Source: Pararhizobium mangrovi (GTDB lineage Bacteria; Pseudomonadota; Alphaproteobacteria; Rhizobiales; Rhizobiaceae). Taken from it: a DNA stretch of 64,000 bases. Position 1 is the stretch's first letter; every line of letters starts with the position of its first letter. The stretch lies in contig NZ_VHLH01000004.1 of NCBI RefSeq assembly GCF_006516965.1, forward strand, positions 1-64,000. Reading direction: 5' to 3'. The translations under genes and the position numbers were made by a program. Below are positions 33,992 to 43,862 of this stretch, piece after piece. The notes beneath the pieces are model-generated. The model did not search any database, was not told where the DNA came from, and worked only from the letters and a program-made list of their open reading frames with translations.

Positions 33992-34417
33992 TCAGCCGAG
34001 TGCGGCGCGGATCTTTTCGCCGCCTTCGCGAAGCGTTTCGGGATCGGCCATCGCGTCGCTGTGGCGCTTCAGTTCCACCCCTTCGAAGCGCGGCACGATG
34101 TGGACGTGCGTGTGGAAGACGGTCTGGCCGCTTGCGGGTTCGTTGTAGGACTGGATGAGCACGCCATCGGCCCCGAACCCCGCTTTCGCCGCACGCGCGA
34201 CCTTCTGGACCGTCGCCATCAGATGCGAAAGATCCTCCGGCCCGATGTCGAGGAGGTTGCGCGAAGGCGCCTTCGGAATGACCAGGCAGTGGCCCGGCCC
34301 CATCGGCATCGCGTCCATGAACGCATAGCAGTGTTCGTCCTCGTAGAGCTTCTCCGAGGGGATCTCGCCGCGCAGGATCTTGGCGAAGACGTTGTCGGGA
34401 TCGTAATCGGCGGCCAT
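33992..34417 (-). CDS. HIT family protein (nucleotide hydrolase/transferase)
   Basis: This 141-residue histidine-triad protein has the active-site HTHVHIVPRF (His 102, 104, 106) and a typical N terminus (DNVFAKILRGEIPSEKLYED). Family members hydrolyse nucleoside phosphoramidates or adenylates, using the middle His as nucleophile. ATG 34417 has GGAGA 8 nt upstream. The SMR gene lies 35 nt upstream on the same strand. Confidence 0.93.
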   Translation of the reverse strand: MAADYDPDNVFAKILRGEIPSEKLYEDEHCYAFMDAMPMGPGHCLVIPKAPSRNLLDIGPEDLSHLMATVQKVARAAKAGFGADGVLIQSYNEPASGQTVFHTHVHIVPRFEGVELKRHSDAMADPETLREGGEKIRAALG

Positions 34418-34451
34418 GCGCGTTTCTCCGTGAATTTTCCTCGCGGTGAGA

Positions 34452-34781
34452 CTAATGCGGCAGGTTCCGCGAGAACAGGTTGACGATGATGATTCCGGCA
34501 ATGATGAGGGCAAGCCCGATAACGGCCGGCGCATCGAGGCGCTCGCCGAGAAACACGACGCCGATGGTCGCGATGAGGACGATGCCCGTCCCCGACCAGA
34601 TGGCGTAGATCACGCCGACGGGCATGCTGCGCACCGTCAGCGAAAGGAAATAGATCGCCAGCGCGTAGCCGACGATGCAGATCGTCGATGGAAGCAGTCT
34701 GGTAAAGCCGGCGGTCTGCTTCAGGGCAGAGGTGGCGACGACCTCGAAGCACACGGCGACGAAGAGCAGAAAATAGGTCAA
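34452..34781 (-). CDS. Small multidrug resistance (SMR) family efflux protein
   Basis: This is a protein of about 109 residues with four membrane helices. E13 in CFEVVATSALK is the proton/drug-binding Glu of the family, and the GVIYAIWSGTGIV and LGERLDAPAVIGLALIIAGI segments are diagnostic. TTG 34781 gives the family-standard N terminus; the frame continues upstream to an ATG at 34862 that would add a 27-residue basic leader not usual for SMR proteins. The expected activity is H+-coupled export of quaternary ammonium compounds, or guanidinium for Gdx-type members. Confidence 0.85.
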   Translation of the reverse strand: MTYFLLFVAVCFEVVATSALKQTAGFTRLLPSTICIVGYALAIYFLSLTVRSMPVGVIYAIWSGTGIVLIATIGVVFLGERLDAPAVIGLALIIAGIIIVNLFSRNLPH

Positions 34782-34877
34782 GGCACGCGATCTTGAACGG
34801 ATGGAACGGTCGGTCCGGGAAGGACGGTATCGGGACGTGAATGCCCCGAACGGCTCTAACACGACGCGAAAGGCGGG

Positions 34878-36068
34878 TCAGCCCTTGCGGTAGGGTCCTC
34901 GGTCGCTCAGCACCTCGCTCACATGCTCGACCTCGTCGCGTTCCTCTTCGAGATAGGCCGAGACGGCACGGCGCAGCCCGCGGTGCGAAATGAAGTGCGC
35001 CGAATGGGTCGTTACCGGAAGGTAGCCGCGCGACAGCTTGTGCTGCCCCTGCGCGCCCGCCTCGGCGCGGGCGAGCCCGTTGGCGATGATGTAGTCGATC
35101 GCCTGGTGATAGCAGATCTCGAAATGCAGGAAGGGATGGTCCTCGACGCATCCCCAGTGCCGGCCGTAGAGGCAGTCGCCGCCGATGAAGTTGATCGCGC
35201 CGGCGATGTAGCGCCCCTCGCGCCTGGCCATGATGAGAAGGACGTCGTCGGCCATGCGCTCGCCGATCATGGAGAAGAACGAGCGCTTGAGATAGGGCCG
35301 GCCCCATTTGCGGCTGCCGGTATCCATGTAGAATTCGAAGAAGGTATCCCAGGTGTCCTCGGTCAGGTCGCGGCCCGTCAGCCATTCGACCGAAACGCCG
35401 TTTTCGAGCGCCTCCCGGCGTTCGCGCCTCAGCGTCTTGCGCTTGCGCGAGGCGAGCGTCGCAAGGAAATCGTCGTAGCTCCCATATCCCTCGTTGGCGA
35501 AGTGGAACTGCTGGTCCGTGCGATGCAGGTAGTCGTGCTCGGTAAAGACGCCGATCTCGTCGTCGGGCACGAAGGTGACGTGCGCCGAGGAAACGTCGTG
35601 GCGCCGGGCGAGCGCCTTCAGCCCCTCGGCAAGCGCGACCTGGACGCTTGGACGGCGCTCGTCGGCGACCGTGAGCAGGCGCGGGCCCGTCGCCGGGGTA
35701 AAGGGAACGGAAGCCTGCAGCTTGGGATAGTAGCGCCCGCCGGCGCGCTCGAACGCGTCGGCCCAACCGTAGTCGAAGACGTATTCGCCCTGGCTGTGGC
35801 TCTTCAGGTAGCAAGGCAGCGCGCCGATCACGCTCCCGTCTTCGTCGCGAAGCAGGAGGTGCTGGCCGAGCCAGCCGGTGTCGGCCGTCGCCGAGCCCGA
35901 TTCTTCCAGCGCCGAAAGAAAGGCATGGGAAAGAAACGGATTATAGGGGTGTGCTTCCGTGGAAGCCGCGCGGGTCGTACCGGCAAGCCGGCTCCATTCA
36001 GCCGGGTCGATGTCCGAGAACGAGGAAACGACCTCGATGCGGACCTCCCGTTCGTCTGGACTGCTCAT
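34878..36068 (-). CDS. FemAB/GNAT-like N-acyltransferase (DUF482 type)
   Basis: This 396-residue cytosolic protein is of the peptidogalycan biosynthesis / GNAT-like family. The N-terminal FSDIDPAEWSRLAG and PFLSHAFLSALEESG, the central SSAHVTFVPDDE and the C-terminal GGDCLYGRHWGC and LHFEICYHQAIDYI are its family marks. Two tandem GNAT-like folds are expected. ATG 36068 has GGGGAAG upstream. Physiological acyl acceptor is not established for the family. It lies downstream of the gdpD-ridA pair on the same strand. Confidence 0.85.
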   Translation of the reverse strand: MSSPDEREVRIEVVSSFSDIDPAEWSRLAGTTRAASTEAHPYNPFLSHAFLSALEESGSATADTGWLGQHLLLRDEDGSVIGALPCYLKSHSQGEYVFDYGWADAFERAGGRYYPKLQASVPFTPATGPRLLTVADERRPSVQVALAEGLKALARRHDVSSAHVTFVPDDEIGVFTEHDYLHRTDQQFHFANEGYGSYDDFLATLASRKRKTLRRERREALENGVSVEWLTGRDLTEDTWDTFFEFYMDTGSRKWGRPYLKRSFFSMIGERMADDVLLIMARREGRYIAGAINFIGGDCLYGRHWGCVEDHPFLHFEICYHQAIDYIIANGLARAEAGAQGQHKLSRGYLPVTTHSAHFISHRGLRRAVSAYLEEERDEVEHVSEVLSDRGPYRKG

Positions 36069-36175
36069 CGCTTCCCCGCCCGATCCTGCGTGATCCATGA
36101 ACCGGGATGTAAACCTTTGCCGCGCTGCGGCAAGAACCCGGGTGGCAAGGCGACGCACCGGGCCGGTCGCCACAT

Positions 36176-36895
36176 TCACTCGTCTGCGCGTGGGTCGAAT
36201 CCTTCGAAGGTCATCTGATCGGCGTGCGCACGGCTCGTCTCGCGGCCTGCCGTGTTGCGCACCGTCCAGGAAACGACCGGGATCCCAGCCTTGCGAAGCC
36301 CGTCGGTAAACGGGTTCGGCAGGTGGTCGACATTGTAGGAGACGAAGTGGAGGCCCTGGGCCATGAGGGAGCGGTGGCGCGAGAACGCCTTCTCGTCGTT
36401 TCCTTCCGCCGTCAGTCCGATGGGCACGGAGGGTTCGAGTGCAATCAATTCTTCGAGAATCCAGTCATCGAACGACATGAGCGCGACCGGTCCCACATAG
36501 GTTTCGACTGCTTCGAGGACGGCGCCGGCAAGGCCGTCGTCGTCTCCACGGCGGCCTTTCAGTTCGATGACGAGCGGAACGCGGCCGGCGACACGATCGA
36601 GCGTCTGGCCGAGCGTCGGGATGCGCTGGCGGGTGCCGGCGAGCACCATCTGCTGCAGGTCGGTCGAAAGCTTGTCCGCCACCGCACCACCGAGCGGGCA
36701 AAGCCGATCCAGCGTTTCGTCGTGAAAGACGATCGGAACGCCGTCGGCGGGAAACTGGACGTCGCACTCGATGGCGAAGCCTGCTTCGGCCGCGCGCTCG
36801 AAGGCGGCGAGCGAGTTCTCGACGATCCCCGCATCGAGGTCGTGAAAGCCGCGATGGGCGATCGGGTGCGCAGTCAGCCATTCGAGATCGGGCAT
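36176..36895 (-). CDS. Glycerophosphodiester phosphodiesterase
   Basis: This 239-residue GDPD-domain TIM barrel has the catalytic pair AHRGFHD (about 13-19) and the metal ligands EN in VENSLAAFERA and E/D in IECDVQFPADGVPIVFHDETL (key residues E43, D45, H58-D59). It cleaves deacylated phospholipid diesters to glycerol 3-phosphate and an alcohol. No signal peptide, so cytosolic. GGAGG precedes ATG 36895, and ridA ends 14 nt upstream: an operon. Confidence 0.91.
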   Translation of the reverse strand: MPDLEWLTAHPIAHRGFHDLDAGIVENSLAAFERAAEAGFAIECDVQFPADGVPIVFHDETLDRLCPLGGAVADKLSTDLQQMVLAGTRQRIPTLGQTLDRVAGRVPLVIELKGRRGDDDGLAGAVLEAVETYVGPVALMSFDDWILEELIALEPSVPIGLTAEGNDEKAFSRHRSLMAQGLHFVSYNVDHLPNPFTDGLRKAGIPVVSWTVRNTAGRETSRAHADQMTFEGFDPRADE

Positions 36896-36909
36896 CGGCA
36901 GATCCTCCT

Positions 36910-37374
36910 TCAGGCGATTTCGAAATGCGCGTCGATCTCGACGGCGGCATTCATCGGCAGCGCGGCCATGCCGACCGCCGCCCGCGCATGGCCGGCCCGC
37001 TCGCCGAGAACGTCGGCGAAGAAGTCCGATGCGCCGTTGATCACCTTGTGCTGGTCGGTGAAATCCGGCGTCGAGGCGACGAAGCCGTTGATCTTGACGA
37101 GGCGGACGACGCGTTCGAGCTCGCCGAGCGCCGAAGCGGCCTGCGCGAGGATATTGACGGCACACCACAACGCCGCTTCCTGGCCCGCCGCGACGTCGAG
37201 GTCCCGGCCGAGATGGCCCGTATATGCAAGCGTGCCCTCCCGCATCGGCAACTGGCCGGAAACGTAGAGCGCGTTGCCGCAAACGACGAAGGGCAGGTAG
37301 TTCGCTGCCGGGGCGGCGGCGTCGGGCAGGGCGATGCCGCGCGCTTCCAGGCGGCTGGCGATGGTCGTGCTCAT
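36910..37374 (-). CDS. RidA family enamine/imine deaminase
   Basis: This is a 154-residue YjgF/YER057c/UK114 protein. It has the LYVSGQLPMREG strand (about 37-48), the LVKINGFVAST strand (about 93-103) and the family's C-terminal AAVGMAALPMNAAVEIDAHFEI. It is the longer YjgF-like subgroup (about 150 residues) rather than the 128-residue RidA; the Arg that binds the substrate carboxylate in true RidA is replaced here in the AAVGMAAL segment, so deaminase activity is uncertain. Confidence 0.87.
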   Translation of the reverse strand: MSTTIASRLEARGIALPDAAAPAANYLPFVVCGNALYVSGQLPMREGTLAYTGHLGRDLDVAAGQEAALWCAVNILAQAASALGELERVVRLVKINGFVASTPDFTDQHKVINGASDFFADVLGERAGHARAAVGMAALPMNAAVEIDAHFEIA

Positions 37375-37482
37375 GAAAGGCTCCGTGGCGGATGGGGCGG
37401 GGATGGCGATCGAAGCGAACCGCTCGCTTCTGCCTTCGCCTGTCTATATCATGCGAGAGCGGGTTCGACAGGAGGCGCGTGC

Positions 37483-38313
37483 ATGCGAATTCGGGCGGCA
37501 TGGATGGCGAAGGCCGCCGCACTCGTCTGGCTTCTGGCCGGCAACGCGCCGGCGTTTGCCGTTTCGGCGAGCGACCTCGCGACGCATCGTGCCGTCTACG
37601 ACCTTTCCCTCGTCGACGCGACCGACCGTTCGGGCGTCGGCGCGATGAACGGGCGGATGGTCTACGAGTTCACCGGCTCGTCCTGCGAAGGCTTTTCGTC
37701 GCGCTTTCGCCTCGTCACGCAGATGGCGAGCGACGGCACGGTTCGCGTCAGCGACCAGCAGTCGACGACCTACGAGGATCTGAAACGGCGGATCTTCCGC
37801 TTCATCAATCGTTCCTTCGTCGACGATCGCGCGGATTCCGTCGTCCGCGGCTTGGCCGAAGGCGAGGCGAACGGCATTGCGGTCGACGTCACACGGCCGG
37901 CCGGTCGTCACTTCGACCTGCCGGCCGCCCTTTTCCCGACCGAGCACACGCTCGAAATGATCGACCATGCGCAAAAGGGCGAACGGGTCTACCAGTCGAC
38001 GATCTACGACGGTACCGGCCGCGCGGACGCCACCTCCATGACGACGGTGGTGCTCGGACACCGGCATGCGCCCGATCCCCAGAACGCCGAGACGAAGGCG
38101 CTCGGCTCGATGGCGGACCAGCCGTACTGGCCGGCCAGTGTCGCCTTCTTCGACCAGAACAAGAGAGCCGATGAAACGCCGAGTTATCGCATGGAGTTCA
38201 AGCTCTACCGGAACGGCGTCACGCGCGACCTGACGATGGATTACGGCGATTTCGCCCTTCACGGGACGCTCGTCGACCTCGCCTTCCTCAAGCAGCCCAC
38301 CTGCACGCAATAG
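37483..38313 (+). CDS. eipB: Cell envelope integrity protein EipB (DUF1849)
   Basis: This 276-residue periplasmic protein has a signal peptide cleaved near APAFA (about residue 27). The DUF1849 domain starts with the family hallmark LATHRAVYDLSL and includes GSSCEGFSSRFRL; that Cys and the Cys in the C-terminal QPTCTQ correspond to the conserved disulfide of EipB. In Brucella, EipB is a spiral beta protein needed for envelope integrity. AGGAGG precedes ATG 37483. It is divergent from ridA. Confidence 0.91.
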   Translation: MRIRAAWMAKAAALVWLLAGNAPAFAVSASDLATHRAVYDLSLVDATDRSGVGAMNGRMVYEFTGSSCEGFSSRFRLVTQMASDGTVRVSDQQSTTYEDLKRRIFRFINRSFVDDRADSVVRGLAEGEANGIAVDVTRPAGRHFDLPAALFPTEHTLEMIDHAQKGERVYQSTIYDGTGRADATSMTTVVLGHRHAPDPQNAETKALGSMADQPYWPASVAFFDQNKRADETPSYRMEFKLYRNGVTRDLTMDYGDFALHGTLVDLAFLKQPTCTQ

Positions 38314-38486
38314 GTCGCGTATTCACCCGTTCAGCAAACCGACAGGTTCTCTCCGGTAGGATGCCGGCCAATCGCATAGCGTGCCTGTGGCGTAGCGTAT
38401 CGGCGCCGTTGTCCGCACGTCTGGGGTTTGGCGTTTCGAACGGATCGCGCCGGCCCACTCACGATCGAACATACGGGAGTCGCCTG

Positions 38487-39701
38487 ATGAAACGAGGATT
38501 GAAGAAACTTCTGCAAACCCTTGTCGTCGCGGGACTCGTTGTGGTCGTCAGCGGTGCTGGCTGGATGATGTTCGGCGAAAGCGAGCCCCAGGCCGCGCCT
38601 GCGACCGCAAGCGTGGAGCCGGGCACGATCGAGGAGACGGTACTCGCTTCCGGTTCCCTCGAAGCAAGTTCCGTCGTCAGCATCGGTGCGGAGGTTTCCG
38701 GACGCATCGAGACGATCGCTCCGAAGCTCGGCGATCACGTCGAGAAGGGCGATCTCGTCGCCACGATCGATTCGCAGAGCCAGCAATACGCGTTGAAGAC
38801 CGCCGAGGCGCAGCTTGCCAACGTCAAGGCCGAGCGCGCGCAGCAGGACGTCGCGTTGAAGCAGGCGAAGATCGCGCTGACCCGTTCCAGCCAGCTGCGC
38901 AAGAAGAACCTCGTCTCGGAGCTGGACTACGAGACGGCAGAGGCGAACGTCGATTCCGCCGATGCCAAGCTGCAGGGCGTCGACGCGCAGATCGAGCAGG
39001 CCGAACTCGCCGTCGACACGGCGAGGGTCGACCTCGACCGCACGCGTATCCGCGCCCCTTCGAGCGGCACGGTCGTCGCGGTGCTCGTCAGCCCCGGCCA
39101 GACGGTGAACGCCAACCAGACGACGCCGACGCTCCTCAAGATCGCCGATCTCGCGACGATGGAGATCAATGCGCAGATCTCCGAAGCGGACGTGACCAAG
39201 GTGAAGCCGGGCCAGAAGGCCTATTTCAGCATCCTCGGCGAGCCCGATCGCAAGATCGACGCCGAACTGCTCTCCCTGGAGCCGGCGCCGACGGACATCA
39301 AGACGTCGGATACGGGCCTCGCCTCGGACGATCAGGCCGTCTACTACAATGCGATCTTCCGGGTGAACAATCCGAACGGGCTGCTGCGCATCGCCATGAC
39401 GGCGCAGGTGACGATCGTCATCGATCGCAAGAGCGGCGTCCTGACGGTACCTTCGGGTGCCGTCGTCCACCGCGGCGGTGCGAGCTACGTCCTTGCCTAC
39501 GATCCGCAGACGAAGGACGTCACGCGCACGCCGGTCACCGTCGGCCTCGACAACGACGTGACCGCCGAGATCACCGACGGCCTCGAGAAGGGCGAGACGG
39601 TGCTTGCCACCGGCAGCCGTTCCGCCGCCGGCTCCGGCATGGAGGACCGGCAAGCCAAACGCATGATGCGCCATATGGGCGGCCCGGGCTTCGGAGCCTG
39701 A
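38487..39701 (+). CDS. macA: MacA-like periplasmic adaptor of an ABC efflux system
   Basis: This 404-residue membrane-fusion protein has an N-terminal membrane anchor (about 8-30), a beta-barrel/lipoyl split domain (GAEVSGRIETIAPKLGDHVEKGD, halves near 70-92 and RIRAPSSGTVVAVLV near 190), a coiled-coil hairpin (about 105-180) and a C-terminal barrel (TVGLDNDVTAEI). The Ala/Glu-rich hairpin would contact an outer-membrane TolC-type channel. macB starts 1 nt after the stop. Substrate may be macrolides, peptides or lipoproteins; specificity is not evident. Confidence 0.9.
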   Translation: MKRGLKKLLQTLVVAGLVVVVSGAGWMMFGESEPQAAPATASVEPGTIEETVLASGSLEASSVVSIGAEVSGRIETIAPKLGDHVEKGDLVATIDSQSQQYALKTAEAQLANVKAERAQQDVALKQAKIALTRSSQLRKKNLVSELDYETAEANVDSADAKLQGVDAQIEQAELAVDTARVDLDRTRIRAPSSGTVVAVLVSPGQTVNANQTTPTLLKIADLATMEINAQISEADVTKVKPGQKAYFSILGEPDRKIDAELLSLEPAPTDIKTSDTGLASDDQAVYYNAIFRVNNPNGLLRIAMTAQVTIVIDRKSGVLTVPSGAVVHRGGASYVLAYDPQTKDVTRTPVTVGLDNDVTAEITDGLEKGETVLATGSRSAAGSGMEDRQAKRMMRHMGGPGFGA

Positions 39702-39702
39702 C

Positions 39703-41691
39703 ATGAGCGCGACCGGCGACACGGGTGCGACCCGAAAGGACGGCGAGCCTTTGATCCGGCTTGCCAACGTCACGCGCGCGTTTCCCAGCGGCGAGGATAC
39801 CGTGACGGTTCTGCATGGCGTGGACCTGACGATCGAGGCGGGCGAGATGGTTGCGATCATCGGCTCGTCCGGGTCGGGCAAGTCGACGCTGATGAACATT
39901 CTCGGCTGTCTCGACCGTGCCTCCGAAGGAAGCTATCTTTTCCGCGGTAAGGACGTTTCGGCGCTCGATGCGGAGGAGCGCTCGGCCCTCCGGCGTGAGC
40001 ATTTCGGCTTCATCTTCCAGCGATACCAGTTGCTCAGCGAACTCGATGCCGTTGAGAACGTCGAGGTTCCGGCGGTCTATGCCGGCGAAAATCGCAGCGA
40101 ACGGCGCCGCCGCGCGGTCGATCTCCTGACGGGACTGGGACTTGGCGATCGGCTGCACCATCGTCCCGGCCAGCTTTCCGGCGGACAGCAGCAGCGCGTC
40201 AGCGTCGCCCGCGCGCTGATGAACGGCGGCGACGTGATCCTTGCCGACGAGCCGACGGGCGCGCTCGATACGGCGAGCGGGAGCGAACTGATGAAGCAGC
40301 TCAAGGCGCTGAACCGGGCAGGGCACACGATCATCATCGTCACGCACGACCGCGAGGTGGCCGCCGAAGCCGAGCGCATCATCGAGATCAGCGACGGCCG
40401 CATCCTCGCCGACACGCGCAAGGACGGCGCGGACGAGGCGCACGCGGTCCTGGCCGATATCCAGCCCCGGCAGCGTTCGGCGCTCGGCGGCCTCGGCGAC
40501 GGTGTGCGCGAGGCGATGCGCATGGCGTTGCGGGCGATGGCCGCGCACAAGCTGCGCACGTTCCTCACCATGCTCGGCATCATCATCGGCATCGCGTCGG
40601 TGGTTTCCGTGGTCGCGCTCGGCAAGGGCAGCCAGGAGGCCGTGCTCGAAAGCATCAGTTCGATCGGTACGAACACGATCACCATCATGCCCGGTCGCGA
40701 GGCGGGCGACCGCCACTCCGGACGCGTGCACACGCTGAAACCTTCCGATGCCGAGATGCTCGCGCGCCAGCCCTATGCCGACAGCGTCACGCCGCAGGTT
40801 TCCACGAGCGAAACCGCCGTCTTCAGGGATTCCGCGGCAACGGTTTCCGTCCAGGGCGTCGGCGCGAGCTATTTCCGCGTGCAGGGAAGCGAATTCACCG
40901 CAGGGCGCGCCTTCGACGAATCGAGCGTGGGCGAGCGCGCCCAGACGGCCGTCATCGACAGCAACGCCGAGGAAACGCTTTTCGGCGACGGCACGAACCC
41001 GATCGGCCAGGTCGTTATCCTGAACAAGGTGCCCGTGCGCGTCATCGGTGTCGTCGACGCCAGCCACGCGGTCGGTCCGCGCAGCGGCTCGGCGACCTTC
41101 TACCTGCCTTATACGACCGCGATGAGCCGCGTCATGGGCCGCGACTATCTCGAAGCCATCACCGTGCGCGTGGGCGACGGCTACAACATGGACGACGCGG
41201 AAGCGGCGATCTCCAACCTGATGACGCGCCTGCACCGTACGCAGGACTTCTTCCTGCTCAACGCCAACACGATCCGCGACACCATCGAAAGCACGGGCCG
41301 CACATTGACGCTGCTCGTCTCCTCGATCGCGGTGATCTCGCTCGTCGTCGGCGGCATCGGCGTCATGAACATCATGCTCGTCTCTGTGACCGAGCGCACG
41401 CGCGAGATCGGCATTCGCATGGCCGTCGGCGCGCGACGAGGGGACATCCTGCGCCAGTTCCTCATCGAGGCGGTGCTCGTCTGCGCCACGGGCGGGGTCG
41501 CCGGCGTCGCGCTCTCCTTCGTCATGGGAGCCGGGCTCTCGCGCTTCGTGGAAGGCACCGAACTTTCCTACTCGCCGGCGACGATCGTGCTCGCCTGCCT
41601 GTCGGCGAGCCTCATCGGCATCGTCTTCGGCTTCATGCCGGCGCGCTCGGCCGCCCGGCTCGATCCCGTCGTCGCGCTGGCACGCGAGTAG
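39703..41691 (+). CDS. macB: MacB-like ABC transporter ATPase/permease
   Basis: This 662-residue protein has an N-terminal ABC ATPase (Walker [10 protein letters not shown] about 55; signature [15 protein letters not shown]; Walker [13 protein letters not shown]) fused to a MacB-type permease: one membrane helix (about 285-310), a large periplasmic domain (about 320-535) and three C-terminal helices (about 540-655). It powers the MacA-TolC mechanotransmission pump. It ends 172 nt before rpsB, in the same direction but as a separate unit. Confidence 0.92.
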   Translation: MSATGDTGATRKDGEPLIRLANVTRAFPSGEDTVTVLHGVDLTIEAGEMVAIIGSSGSGKSTLMNILGCLDRASEGSYLFRGKDVSALDAEERSALRREHFGFIFQRYQLLSELDAVENVEVPAVYAGENRSERRRRAVDLLTGLGLGDRLHHRPGQLSGGQQQRVSVARALMNGGDVILADEPTGALDTASGSELMKQLKALNRAGHTIIIVTHDREVAAEAERIIEISDGRILADTRKDGADEAHAVLADIQPRQRSALGGLGDGVREAMRMALRAMAAHKLRTFLTMLGIIIGIASVVSVVALGKGSQEAVLESISSIGTNTITIMPGREAGDRHSGRVHTLKPSDAEMLARQPYADSVTPQVSTSETAVFRDSAATVSVQGVGASYFRVQGSEFTAGRAFDESSVGERAQTAVIDSNAEETLFGDGTNPIGQVVILNKVPVRVIGVVDASHAVGPRSGSATFYLPYTTAMSRVMGRDYLEAITVRVGDGYNMDDAEAAISNLMTRLHRTQDFFLLNANTIRDTIESTGRTLTLLVSSIAVISLVVGGIGVMNIMLVSVTERTREIGIRMAVGARRGDILRQFLIEAVLVCATGGVAGVALSFVMGAGLSRFVEGTELSYSPATIVLACLSASLIGIVFGFMPARSAARLDPVVALARE

Positions 41692-41863
41692 AGCCGGTTC
41701 TCGTGGCATCCGGCTTGCAAAGCGCGGCACGGGTCGTTATATGCGCGCCATCCCTCACGCGGAGATGCGGGAGCGGACGGGAGAAATCCGTTCGCTTCCA
41801 CCGGTGGTGCCCGAAAGGGCACTGATGATTTCCGCGGCGGCTCAACCGGAAAGGAGACAAGGC

Positions 41864-42691
41864 ATGGCATTGCCTGATTTCAGCATGCGCCAGCTTCTCG
41901 AGGCTGGCGTGCACTTCGGCCACCAGACTCACCGCTGGAACCCGAAGATGCGCCCGTATATCTACGGCGACCGCAACAACGTCCACATCATCGATCTTGC
42001 CCAGTCCGTCCCGTTGCTTTCGCGGGCGCTGCAGGTCGTGTCCGACACCGTCGCCGGCGGCGGTCGCGTGCTCTTCGTGGGCACCAAGCGTCAGGCCTCC
42101 GACATCGTCGCCGATGCCGCGCGGCGTTCGGCGCAGTATTACGTCAATTCCCGCTGGCTCGGCGGCATGCTGACCAACTGGAAGACGATTTCGCATTCGA
42201 TCCAGCGCCTGCGCAAGCTCGACGAGATCCTGGCTCAGGACGACACCGGCTTCACCAAGAAGGAACGCCTGAACCTCGATCGCGAGCGCGACAAGCTCGA
42301 GATGGCGCTCGGCGGTATCCGCGACATGGGCGGCACGCCGGACCTGATGTTCGTCATCGACACCAACAAGGAAGCGATCGCCATTCTCGAGGCGCGTCGC
42401 CTCAACATCCCGGTCGTCGCGATCATCGATTCCAACTGTGATCCGGATCCGATCGCCTATCCGATCCCCGGCAACGACGATGCGGCCCGTGCGATCTCGC
42501 TTTATTGCGATCTCGTCTCGCGCGCCTGCATCGACGGCATCGCCCGTCAGCAGGGGGCGTCCGGCGTCGACATGGGCGAACAGGCCGAGCAGCCGCCCGA
42601 GCCTGCTGTCGCGGGCGAGGTCGAAGGTCTCGAGCCGATCGCCGGCAAGAACGAGCCGGCTGAACCGTCGCACAGCGGCGAAGCGAGCTAG
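41864..42691 (+). CDS. rpsB: 30S ribosomal protein S2
   Basis: This 275-residue protein starts at ATG 41864 with AAGGAG 8 nt upstream. Signatures [22 protein letters not shown] and [15 protein letters not shown] (their cores near residues 8-28 and 105-120) are complete. The acidic C-terminal tail (about 225-275, Glu/Pro/Ala-rich) is longer than in E. coli, as usual in rhizobia. It opens the rpsB-tsf-pyrH-frr block; a terminator-like hairpin follows it, and tsf lies 166 nt further on. Confidence 0.97.
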   Translation: MALPDFSMRQLLEAGVHFGHQTHRWNPKMRPYIYGDRNNVHIIDLAQSVPLLSRALQVVSDTVAGGGRVLFVGTKRQASDIVADAARRSAQYYVNSRWLGGMLTNWKTISHSIQRLRKLDEILAQDDTGFTKKERLNLDRERDKLEMALGGIRDMGGTPDLMFVIDTNKEAIAILEARRLNIPVVAIIDSNCDPDPIAYPIPGNDDAARAISLYCDLVSRACIDGIARQQGASGVDMGEQAEQPPEPAVAGEVEGLEPIAGKNEPAEPSHSGEAS

Positions 42692-42707
42692 AGCCAAGCG
42701 CGAGTGT

Positions 42708-42732
42708 AAAGGCCGCGGGAAGCGCGGCCTTT
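42708..42732 (+). terminator. Hairpin between rpsB and tsf
   Basis: AAAGGCCGCG (42708-42717) and CGCGGCCTTT (42723-42732) form a perfect 10-bp stem with loop GGAAG, followed by CCCTCCC rather than a long T run. It may attenuate rather than end transcription, giving different S2 and EF-Ts levels. Confidence 0.7.
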
Positions 42733-42739
42733 CCCTCCC

Positions 42740-42775
42740 GCGTACGCGCAACCACGACCTGCGTACGCGCAACCA
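42740..42775 (+). repeat. 15-bp direct repeat in the rpsB-tsf spacer
   Basis: GCGTACGCGCAACCA occurs at 42740-42754 and again exactly at 42761-42775, a 21-nt period (two helical turns). Each copy contains the palindrome GCGTACGC. It lies between the rpsB hairpin and the tsf start, so it could be a regulator site for tsf. Confidence 0.75.
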
Positions 42776-42857
42776 TGCATATGGCGCCGACCCGTGCGCC
42801 GAAGGTCCGAGCCGTTCGCGCGCCGAGCGGCCGACCGACGTTTGAAGAGAGGCGAAG

Positions 42858-43760
42858 ATGGCAATTTCAGCTTCACAGGTGAAGGAACTGCGCGAAAAGA
42901 CCGGCGCAGGCATGATGGACTGCAAGAAGGCGCTCAGCGAGACGGACGGCGACATGGACGCTGCCGTCGACTGGCTGCGCGCCAAGGGCATCTCCAAGGC
43001 GGAGAAGAAGTCCGACCGTGCGACGGCCGAGGGCCTGATCGGCGTTGCCGCGGGCGAGAACGAAGCCGTTCTCGTCGAGGTCAATTCGGAAACGGACTTC
43101 GTCGCACGCAACGAGACGTTCCAGAAGCTCGTCGCGGAGATCGCCGGCGTCGGCCTTTCCACGGACGGCAGCGTCGAGGCGATCTCGGGCGCCACCCTGC
43201 CTTCGAGCGGCCAGCCGGTTTCCGATACAGTGCGTGATGCGGTCGGCACGATCGGCGAGAACATGACGTTCCGCCGTGCGCAGAAGCTTTCCGTCGAGAA
43301 GGGCGCCGTCGCGAGCTACATTCACAATGCCGTCGGCCCCGATCTCGGCAAGCTAGGCGTGCTCGTCGCCCTTCGTTCGGAAGGCGATCGCGGTGCGCTC
43401 GAAAAGCTCGGCAAGCAGATCGCCATGCACGTCGCGGCGACGAACCCGCTGTCCCTGACGAAGGATGACGTGGCGCCGGAAGTCGCAGAGCGCGAGCGCC
43501 GCGTCTTCGCCGAGCAGGCGCGCGAGTCCGGCAAGCCCGACAGCATCGTCGAGAAGATGGTCGAGGGGCGCATGCGCAAGTTCTACGAGGAGGTCGCACT
43601 TCTCTCGCAGGATTTCGTGGTCAATCCGGACCAGACGGTCTCGGAAGCCGTAAGTGCGGCGGAAGCGGAAGCCGGCGCGCCGATCACCGTCGAGGGCTTC
43701 GTTCGCTTCTCGCTCGGCGAAGGAGTAGAGGCGCAAACCGAGGGTGCCGAGGCGGCCTGA
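42858..43760 (+). CDS. tsf: Elongation factor Ts
   Basis: This 300-residue guanine-nucleotide exchange factor recycles EF-Tu. The N-terminal UBA-like domain has [19 protein letters not shown] (about 8-26), and the core has [16 protein letters not shown] (about 73-88), which contains the TDFV motif contacting EF-Tu. A long core with two subdomains follows; length is normal for alphaproteobacteria. AGAGAGG precedes the ATG. Confidence 0.97.
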   Translation: MAISASQVKELREKTGAGMMDCKKALSETDGDMDAAVDWLRAKGISKAEKKSDRATAEGLIGVAAGENEAVLVEVNSETDFVARNETFQKLVAEIAGVGLSTDGSVEAISGATLPSSGQPVSDTVRDAVGTIGENMTFRRAQKLSVEKGAVASYIHNAVGPDLGKLGVLVALRSEGDRGALEKLGKQIAMHVAATNPLSLTKDDVAPEVAERERRVFAEQARESGKPDSIVEKMVEGRMRKFYEEVALLSQDFVVNPDQTVSEAVSAAEAEAGAPITVEGFVRFSLGEGVEAQTEGAEAA

Positions 43761-43862
43761 CCGTCACAACGCGGAATCGGTTCGAACCTGCGGGCATCGC
43801 GTGACAACGCGGTGCCCGTCGTGTATCCGGCAGGGAAACGAAGACAGAACGGCAAAGGGTCT

